From contig JAWHQI010000040.1 in the NCBI GenBank assembly GCA_033032865.1, positions 8,229,001 to 8,293,000 on the forward strand: DNA of 64,000 nucleotides, written 5' to 3'. Position 1 is the first letter of the stretch. Every line of letters begins with the position of its first letter. The position numbers and the translations under genes were made by a program. Shown here one piece after another: positions 24,039-34,508 of this stretch. The stretch comes from Dactylorhiza incarnata. Its lineage: Eukaryota > Streptophyta > Magnoliopsida > Asparagales > Orchidaceae. The notes under the pieces were generated by a model. The model saw only the letters and a program-made list of their open reading frames with translations, was not told the DNA's origin and made no database searches.

Positions 24039-24857
24039 CTAGGAGTAACTCATAAAAGAGGAGTATATGTTATTTTGTGCATAAGAGTAATCAAAGGTCA
24101 TATCATTTTCTTCACAAAACAAAATCGTCGTGATGACACAACGATAACCTTTTGCCTAGCTGACAAATCAGAAATTCTAAATGAATTAATCTCAGCCATT
24201 GGATCCGACATTGATCAACCCAGGTACGTGACTTTTCGTTTTCCAAAATAAAAAAATATAAATAGGTGTCAAATGTCTTGAATTTAAACCATAAACTACA
24301 TTTGCCCTAAAAAGCTGTCGCGTGCTCACCGTCTCGCGGAGGTGGACAAATCGATATAGCTCAGCTCAACATCAAGTGTCAAAGGAATGGCTCCAAAGGG
24401 AGAAGGATATTTGTGTAAAGGCAGTGAAGTTGTGATAAATAGATTTCAGAATGCCTCTGAGTAGATTCAAGTAGTTATTAGATGGCTAGATGTCGTCGAC
24501 TTGCAGTTTGTACTGTCAAAACCTACAATGATCATAAGAAGGGAAGTACTTGAGTTCTACTATAATGCCAAAGTTAGCTCATCTGTAAAAATCAATCAAG
24601 AATAAAATCAATGAAATGAAAGTGAAAGTAAACTCCAAGAGGCTAGCCAAAGTGCTCCACCTTCCCCTATTTGCTAATGAAGAAGAAGAGGAAGAGGTCT
24701 CAATGCAGGATCTAGATGATGCCCTGGAGTGGTGTGGGCATTCTAAAAAGACATGTGGGTCCATAGAAAGAAAACACTTCAATCAACAAGGAAAGATGAA
24801 AGAGACTAGTTGCCTACCTAAACCACCTAGAGGGGGTGAATAGGTATGTGAAAGATA
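24039..24857 (+). pseudogene. Decayed coding fragments, possibly transposon-protein related
   Basis: A fragment at about 24051-24251 encodes 60-odd codons without a family I recognise. A second at about 24490-24800 reads VLEFYYNAKVSSSVKI and then, after stops, MKVKVNSKRLAKVLHLPLF followed by an acidic run. That pattern (a short FY-N-like motif, then a residue-poor linker, then a LxLP-type segment) recalls the plant transposon-associated domain called Transposase_32. The resemblance is from memory and weak. Neither fragment is intact. Confidence 0.3.
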
Positions 24858-25942
24858 TGGGTTTGATTAAACTACACCTAGAGGTGTGTGTGTGTGTGTG
24901 GGGGGGGGGGGGTGATTAGGTGTTTTCACAGTTAGTTGCTACTTTAAATTCTATCTATCACAACACAGAAAACACACAGGATTATAGTGGTTCCCTACAA
25001 GACAATGTGTCTAGAGGTAGTCTATTGTCCCTCCCACCTATCTAGCAATGAGCTAGACTAGGCAACTTCTCAAACTTTTCAGATATCTTATCAATAAGTA
25101 GATCTTACAACTCAGGCTCACAAAGAACCCTACCAACAACTCAGACTTTATAAGTCTTACAACAACTCAGATCTTCACTAAGATCCTACCAAACTCAGGC
25201 TCACAAAGAACCCTACAGAACTCAGATTTATTACAAAATCCTACAAGCTCAGGATCACAATGGACCATACAGAATAATACAGAAGAGTTTGTTGTTGCAG
25301 AAGAGAAGGCTTCAAGATAAAAGCCTTGACTAATCAGTCTTCTTCTTCTTCTTGTAACTATAAGCCCAAAGATCTTGTGAATCACTGAATCTTTCTATAG
25401 GATCTTCTCTTGACCTTCACATCACAGCAATGAAATTTTCTTCTTGTTAATTCTTTTCTCTCTCTTCTGTTAGTATGTCTGAGAATAATCGTGAAAAAGA
25501 ATGCTAAGCAACAGGTGGTTCTGTAATAAAAAAAGTGTCTCTTTTATACTGCTCTGCAATTTTGCATAAGAGCTCTTATTGATTATTCCATAATCAATTT
25601 GCCAGTTTGAAAGGTTTGACAGAATAGGCATAATATTTTATCATAAATATCTTGCCATTCTTGGAACTTGCAGAATATAAAAGTAATAATATTCTTCATT
25701 AAATACTATGCAACGACTATATTCTATAGAGAATATATCATTTATTACTCCTTGATTAATGCCCAAGATGAGCGCGTGTGCACATTCCCTGCATTTCAAT
25801 TTTTGAGAAAATCGGCGCATAAAATACACCTCAGCATCTGTCACGATGATAAATTTCTTCTAGCCGATATCGTCTTGATCATCTCAACGATGTGTAATAT
25901 TCTCGATGACATCATCGACACACTTCTTTCTTCAAGACTTTA
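24858..25942 (-). repeat. Element J: minus-strand copia LTR, U5-side part (solo or truncated)
   Basis: Features fit a Sirevirus-like LTR read on the minus strand: a TATAAAAGAG box at about 25545-25535, CTCAGGCTCACAAAGAACCCT-type repeated segments (25110-25260), and a CACCTAATCACCCCC tract near the end with a GT run on plus (24884-24914). GATATCGTC motifs at 25860-25920 are in the U3. The left limit (TGGG at 24858) is a guess and no target duplication was found. It is cut at 25942 by element D and resumes at 32518. Confidence 0.5.
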
Positions 25943-26199
25943 TGATGAGTCCTGATCATATACACTTTTATGGACTCATCTGGGCCGTTTAGTTAGTCAT
26001 TTCACTGCACTTTAGCCCTGTTTTAGTTCATATTTGATATCCCATGCTAGGTGCACCTTTTGGCCCATTTTGGTGTGATTTCATGTTGATTTTCATTAGT
26101 AGTTTTCATGCATTGTTCGGTGCCACTTTTAGTGGCCGGATTGGTGGTTGTACGCTAGAACAGGAGTCGTGCAGGTGTTTCCGGTGCAATTCTGCACAG

Positions 26200-26565
26200 G
26201 AACACTGCGCACGATCACTGGTTCTATTGCGCACGACCACTGGTCGTGCGCCACTGATCGTGTGCACTTAACGCCTTTTTCACGAGTTCTGTTTGGTGCA
26301 GTGCGCACGACCACCAATGCCAGTGCGCACGACCACCGGTCGTGCGCCACTGCTCGTGCGCATTGACCATTAAATTTCTGAGTTCTGTTTCATCTAATGC
26401 GCACGACCACTGACGCTAGTGCGCACGACCACCGGTCGTGCGCCACTGGTCGTGCGAACATGTTATTTTGTAATTTCTGTCTTTGCAGGTTCTGTCCAGG
26501 CAGAGCGCACGATCACAGGATTCCAGTGCGCACGACCACTGGTCGTGCGCCACTGACCGTGCGCA
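26200..26565 (+). promoter_or_regulatory. Element D LTR: periodic 23-bp hairpin array
   Basis: Four copies of a perfect inverted repeat, GCGCACGACC - 3 bases - GGTCGTGCGC, start at 26229, 26325, 26421 and 26528. The spacing is 96, 96 and 107 bases. Each is preceded by a lone GCGCACGAYCAC half-site and followed by CACTGNNCGTGCG. The array is repeated in the 3' LTR at 31112, 31208, 31304 and 31411. It ends about 35 bases upstream of the TATA box, which suggests a promoter or enhancer role (inference). Confidence 0.75.
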
Positions 26566-26583
26566 CTGTTTAATTCCAGCGCC

Positions 26584-26590
26584 TATAAAT
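26584..26590 (+). promoter_or_regulatory. Element D: TATA box of the LTR promoter
   Basis: TATAAAT in a CGCCTATAAATTCCC context, directly downstream of the hairpin array. The copy in the 3' LTR is at 31467-31473. Confidence 0.6.
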
Positions 26591-27641
26591 TCCCTGCTCG
26601 CGAATTAGGGCGAATCCCTCGCTTCCAGCCGCCGTTTTCCGCCCGATTCCGCCCGATTTCGCCCCTCCACCGTCGCCCACCATATAGAGGTGCTCCGGGC
26701 TTGCTCTTCACGCCTATCTTGAGCCGGAGTTTCCTCTCGGCCTCCTCCTTCATCCGAGAGCTCCAAAGGAAGACCTAGGCGCTATCTCCATTGAGCAAGA
26801 GGAAGTTGGCAACCTCCACCGGATCGTGACACGAAGAAGACGGGTCCATTGGAGAGTCGTGACAGCTCTCTCTACCCCGGACGTAGTTGTAGACCGAGCT
26901 TGGACGCGGATTGACAACCCGGCGATTCCAACCGTGAATCTACAACGAGCCTTCGGATTCGGTCGATTTCTTGCCTTGTTCTCCTTTTATTGATGTATTT
27001 GCAACTAGATCTAACATTATGATGAAGTGTATTTTGATTAAATAGCATTTTTACTTGATTATGTCTATGTGATTGAGTATTTTTGTTTATATTATTGAGG
27101 TGCGCCTTGTGGTGTGGTTTGTTGGTTGTCCGGTGCCGCACTAGCAATTGCTAGTGGCGTGCTTGGTGAAGAGGTGCTTGCGACCCTCAATCCGTAAGCC
27201 TACTCGCCCATCCGCCTACCGAAGCGTGGCATCGCGGCCCGTATTCCATTCGCCTAACGAAGCAGCGCGCTCAAGGCCTGCATAGTTTGACTCCGTTAGC
27301 CTACTCGTCCATCCGCCCTTTCGACGCAGCGCGCTCAAGGCCTGCCTAGTCTCCATCCCGCCAAGCGAAGCTTTGCATAGCGGCATTGCATAGGAGTAGT
27401 TGATAGCTTTTATTTTGTTTTCCAAAAGCCAACCCAACTCCTCCGCATTCCATCCACGTTAAGGACTTCAATCTCAAGTCCTTCCTCGAAACCTAACTCC
27501 ACCTTACTGTGTTCCTCAATAGACCGACACTCGGGGATTTATTCCCAACATTTATTACTTGAACGATCGGTACACTGCCGTTTCGTGTCGCAGTCGAGCT
27601 ACCGCCTATAGCGGTGTGTGAGATTTGCGCCATCAAGTTTT

Positions 27642-27659
27642 TGGCGCCGTTGCCGGGGA
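27642..27659 (+). other. Element D: primer-binding site
   Basis: TGGCGCCGTTGCCGGGGA starts six bases after the 5' LTR end. This is the PBS type typical of Athila and related Ty3/gypsy elements in plants, so it differs from the initiator-Met PBS of the copia elements in this window. Confidence 0.85.
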
Positions 27660-27813
27660 ACACAGTCGTGTGAGTTTTCTGGAGAGGGAGAACCTGAGAG
27701 AAAAGCCCTTCCATTTGTAAATTGCATTTTCTGTTATTTTATTTCTGTTCTTTTTATTCCATTTTCTTGTTTTTATTAGGTTGCTTTAGTAAATTTTTGT
27801 TAGGTGTAGTATT

Positions 27814-29088
27814 TTGCACATTTTGTCTGAATCGTATTATCTTCACATTATGTGGGCACATCTCAATTTCCGTTGCCGTTGGTGTGGAGCTTCCTCCCAC
27901 TCTAGTGATGAATGCCCTACGGAGAATAGTAGGCATAATTCTTCTCGCCCAGCATATAGAGCATCGACTCCGTCTGATACTCCATATGGTGCGCGTAAGT
28001 CTTATGGCTACTCTGCTGAGCCATTACCGTCTTACTTCTTTTCGGCTTCAGCACCCGCTGTGCCAAAGAAGCCTGCTAGGCAGTGCCAGTTTTGTCAGAG
28101 CACAGATCACGCCCTGAAGGATTGTGCTGCTTTTCGTCGCCAATTGGATGAGGATGACGAGCCGGATATTCGGATCGTCCCAACTCCTAGCTCTGGCGGC
28201 ACACCTTCAACATCCGGCTATGTGTCTTTGTCACCTTCACATTTTGAAGGGTATGGCATGGACACGGTCACTGGATGTGTGGCTGATCTGGGCACCGACA
28301 TTGCTGAGCCTATTCTCCCGGTGCATCCACCACCCCTAGTGGATTCGATTCTTTGTGAGGAATCGGTGCTCGACTTTTATCCGAGCACTATTCCTCTCCC
28401 TGTTGTGCATACTATACTCGTCTCCGACGACATTGTTGATGATGTGTCGCAGGATGAGGTGGTTGATCTTAGTTTTATGCCTACTCCTATGGAGGAGGAC
28501 AACCTTCTAGGTGAAGAGGACTTTTCCTCAGCACCGGTGGAGGAAGTCCAAATCCTTAGCCTGGCCACCGTTGATCCCGCCGACTCTTGCAGCATTGATG
28601 ACAATGCTAACATTATTTTACTTCCCCAACCTGATGGGAGTGAGACCGGGACCACTCCCCCGATTAATGTTTATTTATGTCATTCGTCTTCTTTATTTCT
28701 CGACCCCCCTTCTTCATTCGAGCCTGTGCAGGTTGAGTCTTCACAGGTATCCCAGGAGGACTTGGAGCTTTTTGCTCAAGTCAATGATGTGAGCATCCTC
28801 TCATGTGAGGAGGTTTATTCCCCCTCCGTAGAGGAAGCTCCACTCATTGCCTTTTCCTCCAGCTGCCTCCCTGTTGACGACGCCTTGCTAGGCAAGGATA
28901 TTTTTGGTGAGTTGAGTGAGGACCAGGCCTCCTCCTCTTCTTACTTTCTCTACCCTCTACCTGTGAGGAGCAGGTATCTATATTTAGGTAGAGGGGTGAC
29001 TGCTCTATCTCCGTATCGGTATCCGCTACCGACACGCATATTAGAACAGTTACCTGTGCACTTTTCTTTTCATAGGCCCATTAGCTAG
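27814..29088 (+). CDS. Element D: gag-like ORF with two CCHC zinc knuckles
   Basis: Uninterrupted 424-codon ORF, the only one in this element. Two zinc knuckles of the CX2CX4HX4C type are near the N-terminus: CRWCGASSHSSDEC (about residues 21-34) and CQFCQSTDHALKDC (about 90-103). They are linked by a Ser/Pro/Tyr-rich segment. The remaining 300 residues are strongly acidic and Ser/Pro-rich with no recognised domain. No capsid or major homology region was found. The family role of CCHC knuckles is binding of nucleic acid, in gag the packaging of RNA. The first Met is arbitrary. Position 27853 (MWAHLNF) is an alternative start and is nearer the first knuckle. In this young element the intact frame suggests selection or recent origin (inference). 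Confidence 0.65.
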   Translation: MHILSESYYLHIMWAHLNFRCRWCGASSHSSDECPTENSRHNSSRPAYRASTPSDTPYGARKSYGYSAEPLPSYFFSASAPAVPKKPARQCQFCQSTDHALKDCAAFRRQLDEDDEPDIRIVPTPSSGGTPSTSGYVSLSPSHFEGYGMDTVTGCVADLGTDIAEPILPVHPPPLVDSILCEESVLDFYPSTIPLPVVHTILVSDDIVDDVSQDEVVDLSFMPTPMEEDNLLGEEDFSSAPVEEVQILSLATVDPADSCSIDDNANIILLPQPDGSETGTTPPINVYLCHSSSLFLDPPSSFEPVQVESSQVSQEDLELFAQVNDVSILSCEEVYSPSVEEAPLIAFSSSCLPVDDALLGKDIFGELSEDQASSSSYFLYPLPVRSRYLYLGRGVTALSPYRYPLPTRILEQLPVHFSFHRPIS

Positions 29089-30811
29089 AACTTTTATGTT
29101 TTCAAATAAGTCGTGCTGGGATGACAATAACCCCAGTAGTTATCTTACTTTTCATGCATTTTATTTTAATCCATCCTGTTTAGTTAGCTATAGTTTATTG
29201 TAGTTTATCTTTTTTCTGTTTCTTTTGTTTTTGCGGAGCTGACCCTTGCAGGTATCTTCTCTGGATGGCGGACGCTGCAGCTTAGTCCAGGTTTTCACGC
29301 CAATCTTCTGGTGTGCTCATTTCTGAGCACTGGGTACCCTCTTTCCCTAGCATTATTCTGAATTTCATAGCTGCATTTTGCGCATATTGTTTAGTTTAAG
29401 TCTGGGGGGGAGTGTACCGAGTGTTCACTACACGTGTACATGTTTTTGCATATCAGAAGTGTATTTTTATTATTGCATACACCACAACACCCACTTGAGC
29501 GCGTACTCATCTGTTTGTTCGCTCTGCTGTGAATTTAATTCTTTTGCTTATGTGGGAAAGTCTAGGTGATGGTTTAGGATTATGTAGCAGAGTAAAATGT
29601 TGACTCTAGTAGTGCTGCTAGTCGAGTGCTCGGTTGCATAGAAATTTGTGTAGATTAGACTTCTCTTTATGCTTATGGTTTTATATTTTTTCTTATTAGT
29701 GTAAATGTTGTTTACTCTACTCAAATGGTGAATCCGGTGTGAATCAAACGGTAGCATAGGGATGTGTGTAAACGATCACTAGATTCGTATTGCTTGAGTC
29801 GGGAGAAAGGAGAATCTTTCTCGGTGGCTAGAACTTGCCCCAAGCGATTCTTGAAGCATGGGTATACGGTTAGTCAATTGCGTGAATGTGATATAGGCCA
29901 TCATTTTGGCCCGGTTGAGCTTTTGTGCCTATCCCTACCGCTATATCCTCGCTAGCCCAGTTGTGCCTACCCGTTCTTTGATTCAGCCCCACTTTTATTT
30001 CACCAAAGCCAAAAGCCAATCCTAGTCGCACGCCCAAATCTGAGCTTTAGCTGTTTATTATTTTCATGGGTTGGGGTGTTGATGTTGTGATACTTTTGTG
30101 AATATGTGGATGTGCAACATTGATAAATTTGCTGAAAATGTTTTGAAGAGAAAAGAAAGGAAAAAAAAAATGGGAAAAAGAAAAGAAGTAAAAAGAAACG
30201 AAAAAGGAGTTGAGCTTTAATGAAAAATCTGTGTAAAAATATATGTTTGGAGTAGGCGGTGCACACACCCATGCTGTTAAGTTCAAGTCTGGGGGTGTTG
30301 TGTACCCGCGTGTTTGTGTGGCGAATGAGGATAGTTTCCTGCATTAGCTCATTTGGGTTTAGTGCTTGAGCCGTCGTTTTTATCTTTGTTTATCCTCACC
30401 TAAACCCAAGCCCCAATTAAAACCTAAAGTCCTATTGATTCACGCAATTGAGTCAAACCAGTGCCGTGGAGAGAATGTGACCGGGCAAGCTTATGGTCAC
30501 CGACACTGATGGATTTCAGTGGAGTTTTTCCCGCATCCCGATCTTGGGCAATGCTCGTCTCAGCGTTTAGTTTACTTTCTCCGTATGCGTGACCGAATGA
30601 TTCACCGTAGTTCACCATTTTGAGTAGTTGTAATATGCTTTTACTCTTTTAGAAATATATAGACTGTTTATATAATCAGAAATCTTCTCTACTATTCTTC
30701 TTATGCACGTGAGCATGCGACTTCGCATGGTACTCTATATTGTAGTTTTAAGCCATCTACTTTTCTTTCCCCGTTCGCTTAGAATTTGTTTGCTCGGGAC
30801 GCGCAAACAGT
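29089..30811 (+). other. Element D: 3' non-coding interior with extra polypurine-like tracts
   Basis: No ORF with a domain. The motif TTAAGTCTGGGGG or a near match occurs at about 29397, 30281 and, as the true polypurine tract, at 30811. Long T-rich or A/G-rich runs are present (30150-30230). This resembles the long 3' non-coding spacer of Athila/Tat elements. Confidence 0.55.
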
Positions 30812-30825
30812 TAAGTCTGGGGGTG
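30811..30825 (+). other. Element D: polypurine tract
   Basis: TTAAGTCTGGGGGTG directly abuts the 3' LTR start (TGATGAG at 30826), the position at which plus-strand DNA synthesis is primed. Confidence 0.7.
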
Positions 30826-32517
30826 TGATGAGTCCTGATCATATACACTTTTATGGACTCATCTGGGCCGTTTAGTTAGTCATTTCACTGCACTTTAGCC
30901 CTGTTTTAGTTCATATTTGATATCCCATGCTAGGTGCACCTTTTGGCCCATTTTGGTGTGATTTCATGTTGATTTTCATTAGTAGTTTTCATGCATTGTT
31001 CGGTGCCACTTTTAGTGGCCGGATTGGTGGTTGTACGCTAGAACAGGAGTCGTGCAGGTGTTTCCGGTGCAATTCTGCACAGGAACACTGCGCACGATCA
31101 CTGGTTCTATTGCGCACGACCACTGGTCGTGCGCCACTGATCGTGTGCACTTAACGCCTTTTTCACGAGTTCTGTTTGGTGCAGTGCGCACGACCACCAA
31201 TGCCAGTGCGCACGACCACCGGTCGTGCGCCACTGCTCGTGCGCATTGACCATTAAATTTCTGAGTTCTGTTTCATCTAATGCGCACGACCACTGACGCT
31301 AGTGCGCACGACCACCGGTCGTGCGCCACTGGTCGTGCGAACATGTTATTTTGTAATTTCTGTCTTTGCAGGTTCTGTCCAGGCAGAGCGCACGATCACA
31401 GGATTCCAGTGCGCACGACCACTGGTCGTGCGCCACTGACCGTGCGCACTGTTTAATTCCAGCGCCTATAAATTCCCTGCTCGCGAATTAGGGCGAATCC
31501 CTCGCTTCCAGCCGCCGTTTTCCGCCCGATTCCGCCCGATTTCGCCCCTCCACCGTCGCCCACCATATAGAGGTGCTCCGGGCTTGCTCTTCACGCCTAT
31601 CTTGAGCCGGAGTTTCCTCTCGGCCTCCTCCTTCATCCGAGAGCTCCAAAGGAAGACCTAGGCGCTATCTCCATTGAGCAAGAGGAAGTTGGCAACCTCC
31701 ACCGGATCGTGACACGAAGAAGACGGGTCCATTGGAGAGTCGTGACAGCTCTCTCTACCCCGGACGTAGTTGTAGACCGAGCTTGGACGCGGATTGACAA
31801 CCCGGCGATTCCAACCGTGAATCTACAACGAGCCTTCGGATTCGGTCGATTTCTTGCCTTGTTCTCCTTTTATTGATGTATTTGCAACTAGATCTAACAT
31901 TATGATGAAGTGTATTTTGATTAAATAGCATTTTTACTTGATTATGTCTATGTGATTGAGTATTTTTGTTTATATTATTGAGGTGCGCCTTGTGGTGTGG
32001 TTTGTTGGTTGTCCGGTGCCGCACTAGCAATTGCTAGTGGCGTGCTTGGTGAAGAGGTGCTTGCGACCCTCAATCCGTAAGCCTACTCGCCCATCCGCCT
32101 ACCGAAGCGTGGCATCGCGGCCCGTATTCCATTCGCCTAACGAAGCAGCGCGCTCAAGGCCTGCATAGTTCGACTCCGTTAGCCTACTCGTCCATCCGCC
32201 CTTTCGACGCAGCGCGCTCAAGGCCTGCCTAGTCTCCATCCCGCCAAGCGAAGCTTTGCATAGCGGCATTGCATAGGAGTAGTTGATAGCTTTTATTTTG
32301 TTTTCCAAAAGCCAACCCAACTCCTCCGCATTCCATCCACGTTAAGGACTTCAATCTCAAGTCCTTCCTCGAAACCTAACTCCACCTTACTGTGTTCCTC
32401 AAGAGACCGACACTCGGGGATTTATTCCAACATTTATTACTTGAACGATCGGTACACTGCCGTTTCGTGTCGCAGTCGAGCTACCGCCTATAGCGGTGTG
32501 TGAGATTTGCGCCATCA
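30826..32517 (+). repeat. Element D: 3' LTR
   Basis: LTR of 1692 bp, nearly identical to 25943-27635. It is followed directly by the CTTTA duplication (32518-32522). Confidence 0.9.
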
Positions 32518-32877
32518 CTTTACTAGATATTTCAACGATATTGCTTCTTCTAGACGATATCGTCGAGATGTTTTTTAATATGACTTAGACTTATTCTTCA
32601 AGTTGATAATCTTTCTTCAAGACGATATCGGCTTGATCTTCTAAATGATATAAAGTCTTCAAGCCGATGTTGTCTACATGATCTTTTCTTCAGAACTTAA
32701 TGAATTATCTCGAGGATATGTCTTCAATCTTCAAGACTATATTTCATCTTCAAGACGATATCGTCGGGACATCTGAACTTAGCTTTCTCAACAATAAGCT
32801 TTCTTCAAGACTATTTGTCTGGAGTTCCACGACCTCTCTTCTCAGGTCAAGAAGAACCTTCCCAGCGGTATCAAATA
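32518..32877 (-). repeat. Element J: U3-side part of the copia LTR
   Basis: Continuation of the J remnant after D. It contains repeats of the type CTTCAAGACGATATCGTC (for example near 32560, 32620 and 32755), the palindrome GACGATATCGTC that is also abundant in the U3 of element F. The right end is not defined. At about 32878 the sequence changes character to the presumed LTR of E. Confidence 0.45.
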
Positions 32878-33460
32878 TGTGAGAACACCCAGATCGCCAG
32901 CTCCTCTAGCATTCTCTCCTAAGGCACATGTGATCAAGCCCTTGTCAGACCACTCGGCCTGATCCTTTTTTCTCCTTTTTTGTTATTAGCACCTCCTTTC
33001 TCTGCCCCGGTTCTCCTGTACCCCGGGCAGCCTATAATTTTTGGATCTGCCCATTTGGGCAGCCTCCGCGTCTATAAATAGAGGGGTAGGGGTACCTGAA
33101 AAAGGACTTTTGGATTCGAGCTTCAGGCTTACAACCTGTGTAAGCGATCTTGAATTCTGTCATTTTTCTACCTCATCTCTTGGTCTATTCTGAACCTCCT
33201 TTGTAGCCTTACTGTGAGATAAATTGCAGAAGTTTTACCTCGTGCTAATCTCTTCTCTGGCATTTTCGTCCTAAGTAACATGCATTCCGCAGTTCCCATT
33301 CTTTCTCTTTTAGTGTGAGTTTTGGAGATACATTTTTTGTACTAACAGAACGAACACACGACCTTCAGATCCGGAGTGTTTAGGTGAAATCAGCGGACAT
33401 TCAAAATATCAGACCGCATGCAACATTCTCGCCGATCTCATAGCGGACGCCCCTCAAGCA
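32878..33460 (+). repeat. Element E: presumed 5' LTR and leader
   Basis: This begins at or near TGTGAGAACACCC (32878) and has a clear TATA box, CTATAAATAGAGG (33071-33083), about 30 bases before a plausible start of transcription. The end may be ACTAACA at 33339-33345, but no primer-binding site I can match follows, and the 3' LTR is not in the window for comparison. It was placed because the gag of E starts right after it. Confidence 0.4.
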
Positions 33461-33469
33461 ATCCGGCTC

Positions 33470-34508
33470 CTTAGAAGACCTAGAGCATTGCTTTGAGCTC
33501 CGCATCAAGCAGGCCCTCCGAGAGGCCGTCCTAGCTCACCGGGAGACCGCTCAGGCTCAGCAAGAGTCTACAAGGCAGTTTGAAATTTTGAGACAAACCC
33601 TAACCGCGATCTCCCAGAGGCTTTTCCCTCAGCCAGGTCAGATCATTACTACTGACCGCTTGGCTGGCGGCTAGCCCCTTGACCGCGCGTCCTCCCTGAC
33701 AACAGTTCCTGTGCGACCTCAAGCTGAAAAGTTTGCCTCCCACCAGGATTTTTTTCAGAGCAGCAGCTCAGGACCTTCAGTTCGGGCCCTAAATTTTCAG
33801 GAGGATTATGCTCATCCTTCAGCCCTTACTGCCGCCTTTCCTGCTCCTTATTCCGCTGTCAAAGCAGAGGAGCCTTCCCCCTTTATTGATGGAGTTCACT
33901 GGGAACCAATTCCCAATGGCTTCAAAGAGCCTCGTCTACCTATGTTTACAGGGGAGAATGACCCCATATCTCATCTCCAAGCTTTCGAGTCCGCTATTAC
34001 CCTGGGGACTCTCTCCGATGCGGTGAAGTGAAAACTGCTGATCACTTCATTTGATGAGCAAGTCCGGGAATTGTTCTATAAGTTGCCTTACCAGTCCATC
34101 TCGAGCTTCGCCGCCCTGAGGCATGAACTTCTTCTGAGGTTTGCAACCTCAAAGAAAATGAAGAGTGACCCTGCGACTCTCTACAAGATTACGCAAAATG
34201 AAGGTGAGACTACGACTCAATTCATTGATCATTTCCAAAGAGAGATTTTGGGGATAAGGGACGAAGATCCCTCTCTTTACATGGTGACTTTGATCAACGG
34301 CTTGCAAGAGGGACCTCTCAAGTTTGATGTCACAACCAACGAGCCTAGCTCTTATCAAGAGCTGATTAGCATTGCCAACCGCCACATAGAAGGAGAGATC
34401 AACAACCCCGTATATGTCTCCAACCTAACGAGTAAAGTCATCCGGAAAGGCTCTTCAGGTTTTCCTCCAGCTCCTCCATCGTCAAAGCCACCGCGTCAAG
34501 AATTCTAA
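33470..34508 (+). pseudogene. Element E: Tat-like Ty3/gypsy gag
   Basis: Gag in one frame. A glutamine- and alanine-rich coiled-coil-like N-terminus (33470-33670, LREAVLAHRETAQAQQE) is followed by PRLPMFTGENDPISHLQAFESA and, after a TGA at 34029-34031, by the rest of the capsid domain: SISSFAALRHELLLRF, QNEGETTTQFIDHFQRE and ELISIANRHIEGE. These are the standard landmarks of the plant Tat/Ogre gag. No zinc knuckle was seen. Stops at about 33672 and 34029 break it. Confidence 0.85.

Larger units (their letters stand above)
25943..27635 (+). repeat. Element D: 5' LTR
   Basis: LTR of 1693 bp, TGATGAG...GCCATCA. Order: a U3 of about 260 bases, a four-unit hairpin array (about 26200-26560), a TATA box (26584-26590), then a GC-rich leader with CCGCCGTTTTCCGCCCGATT and repeated GCGCTCAAGGCCTGC blocks (27270-27350). 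It is almost identical to the 3' LTR. Confidence 0.9.
25943..32517 (+). mobile_element. Element D: young non-autonomous LTR retrotransposon
   Basis: Complete element of 6.6 kb with perfect target duplications CTTTA (25938-25942 and 32518-32522). The LTRs (25943-27635 and 30826-32517) are almost identical: I noticed only about three differences by eye (for example near 27287/32170 and a one-base indel near 27547). The PBS (TGGCGCCGTTGCCGGGGA, 27642-27659) is of the type used by Athila/Tat-like Ty3 elements. The 3.2-kb interior has one ORF of 424 codons with two zinc knuckles, and no protease, RT or integrase. It resembles the class described as terminal-repeat elements with a GAG domain (TR-GAG), but no capsid domain could be seen. 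It inserted into LTR remnant J. Confidence 0.9.

Noticed and set aside
24884..24914. GT and G run as a possible telomere-like or Z-DNA feature
   Set aside because: It lies at the position of the conserved C tract of a copia LTR and is simple-sequence expansion.
26200..26565. Regularly spaced palindromic repeats, at first sight CRISPR-like
   Set aside because: The host is a plant retrotransposon LTR, there are only four units, and the sequences between them are themselves related. No cas gene is present.
27814..29088. Host zinc-finger protein gene
   Set aside because: The ORF lies between the LTRs of element D with PBS and polypurine tract in place, so it belongs to the element.
30000..30344. 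Phe-rich 114-codon minus-strand ORF
   Set aside because: Produced by an A/G-rich run in the D spacer, with no domain.
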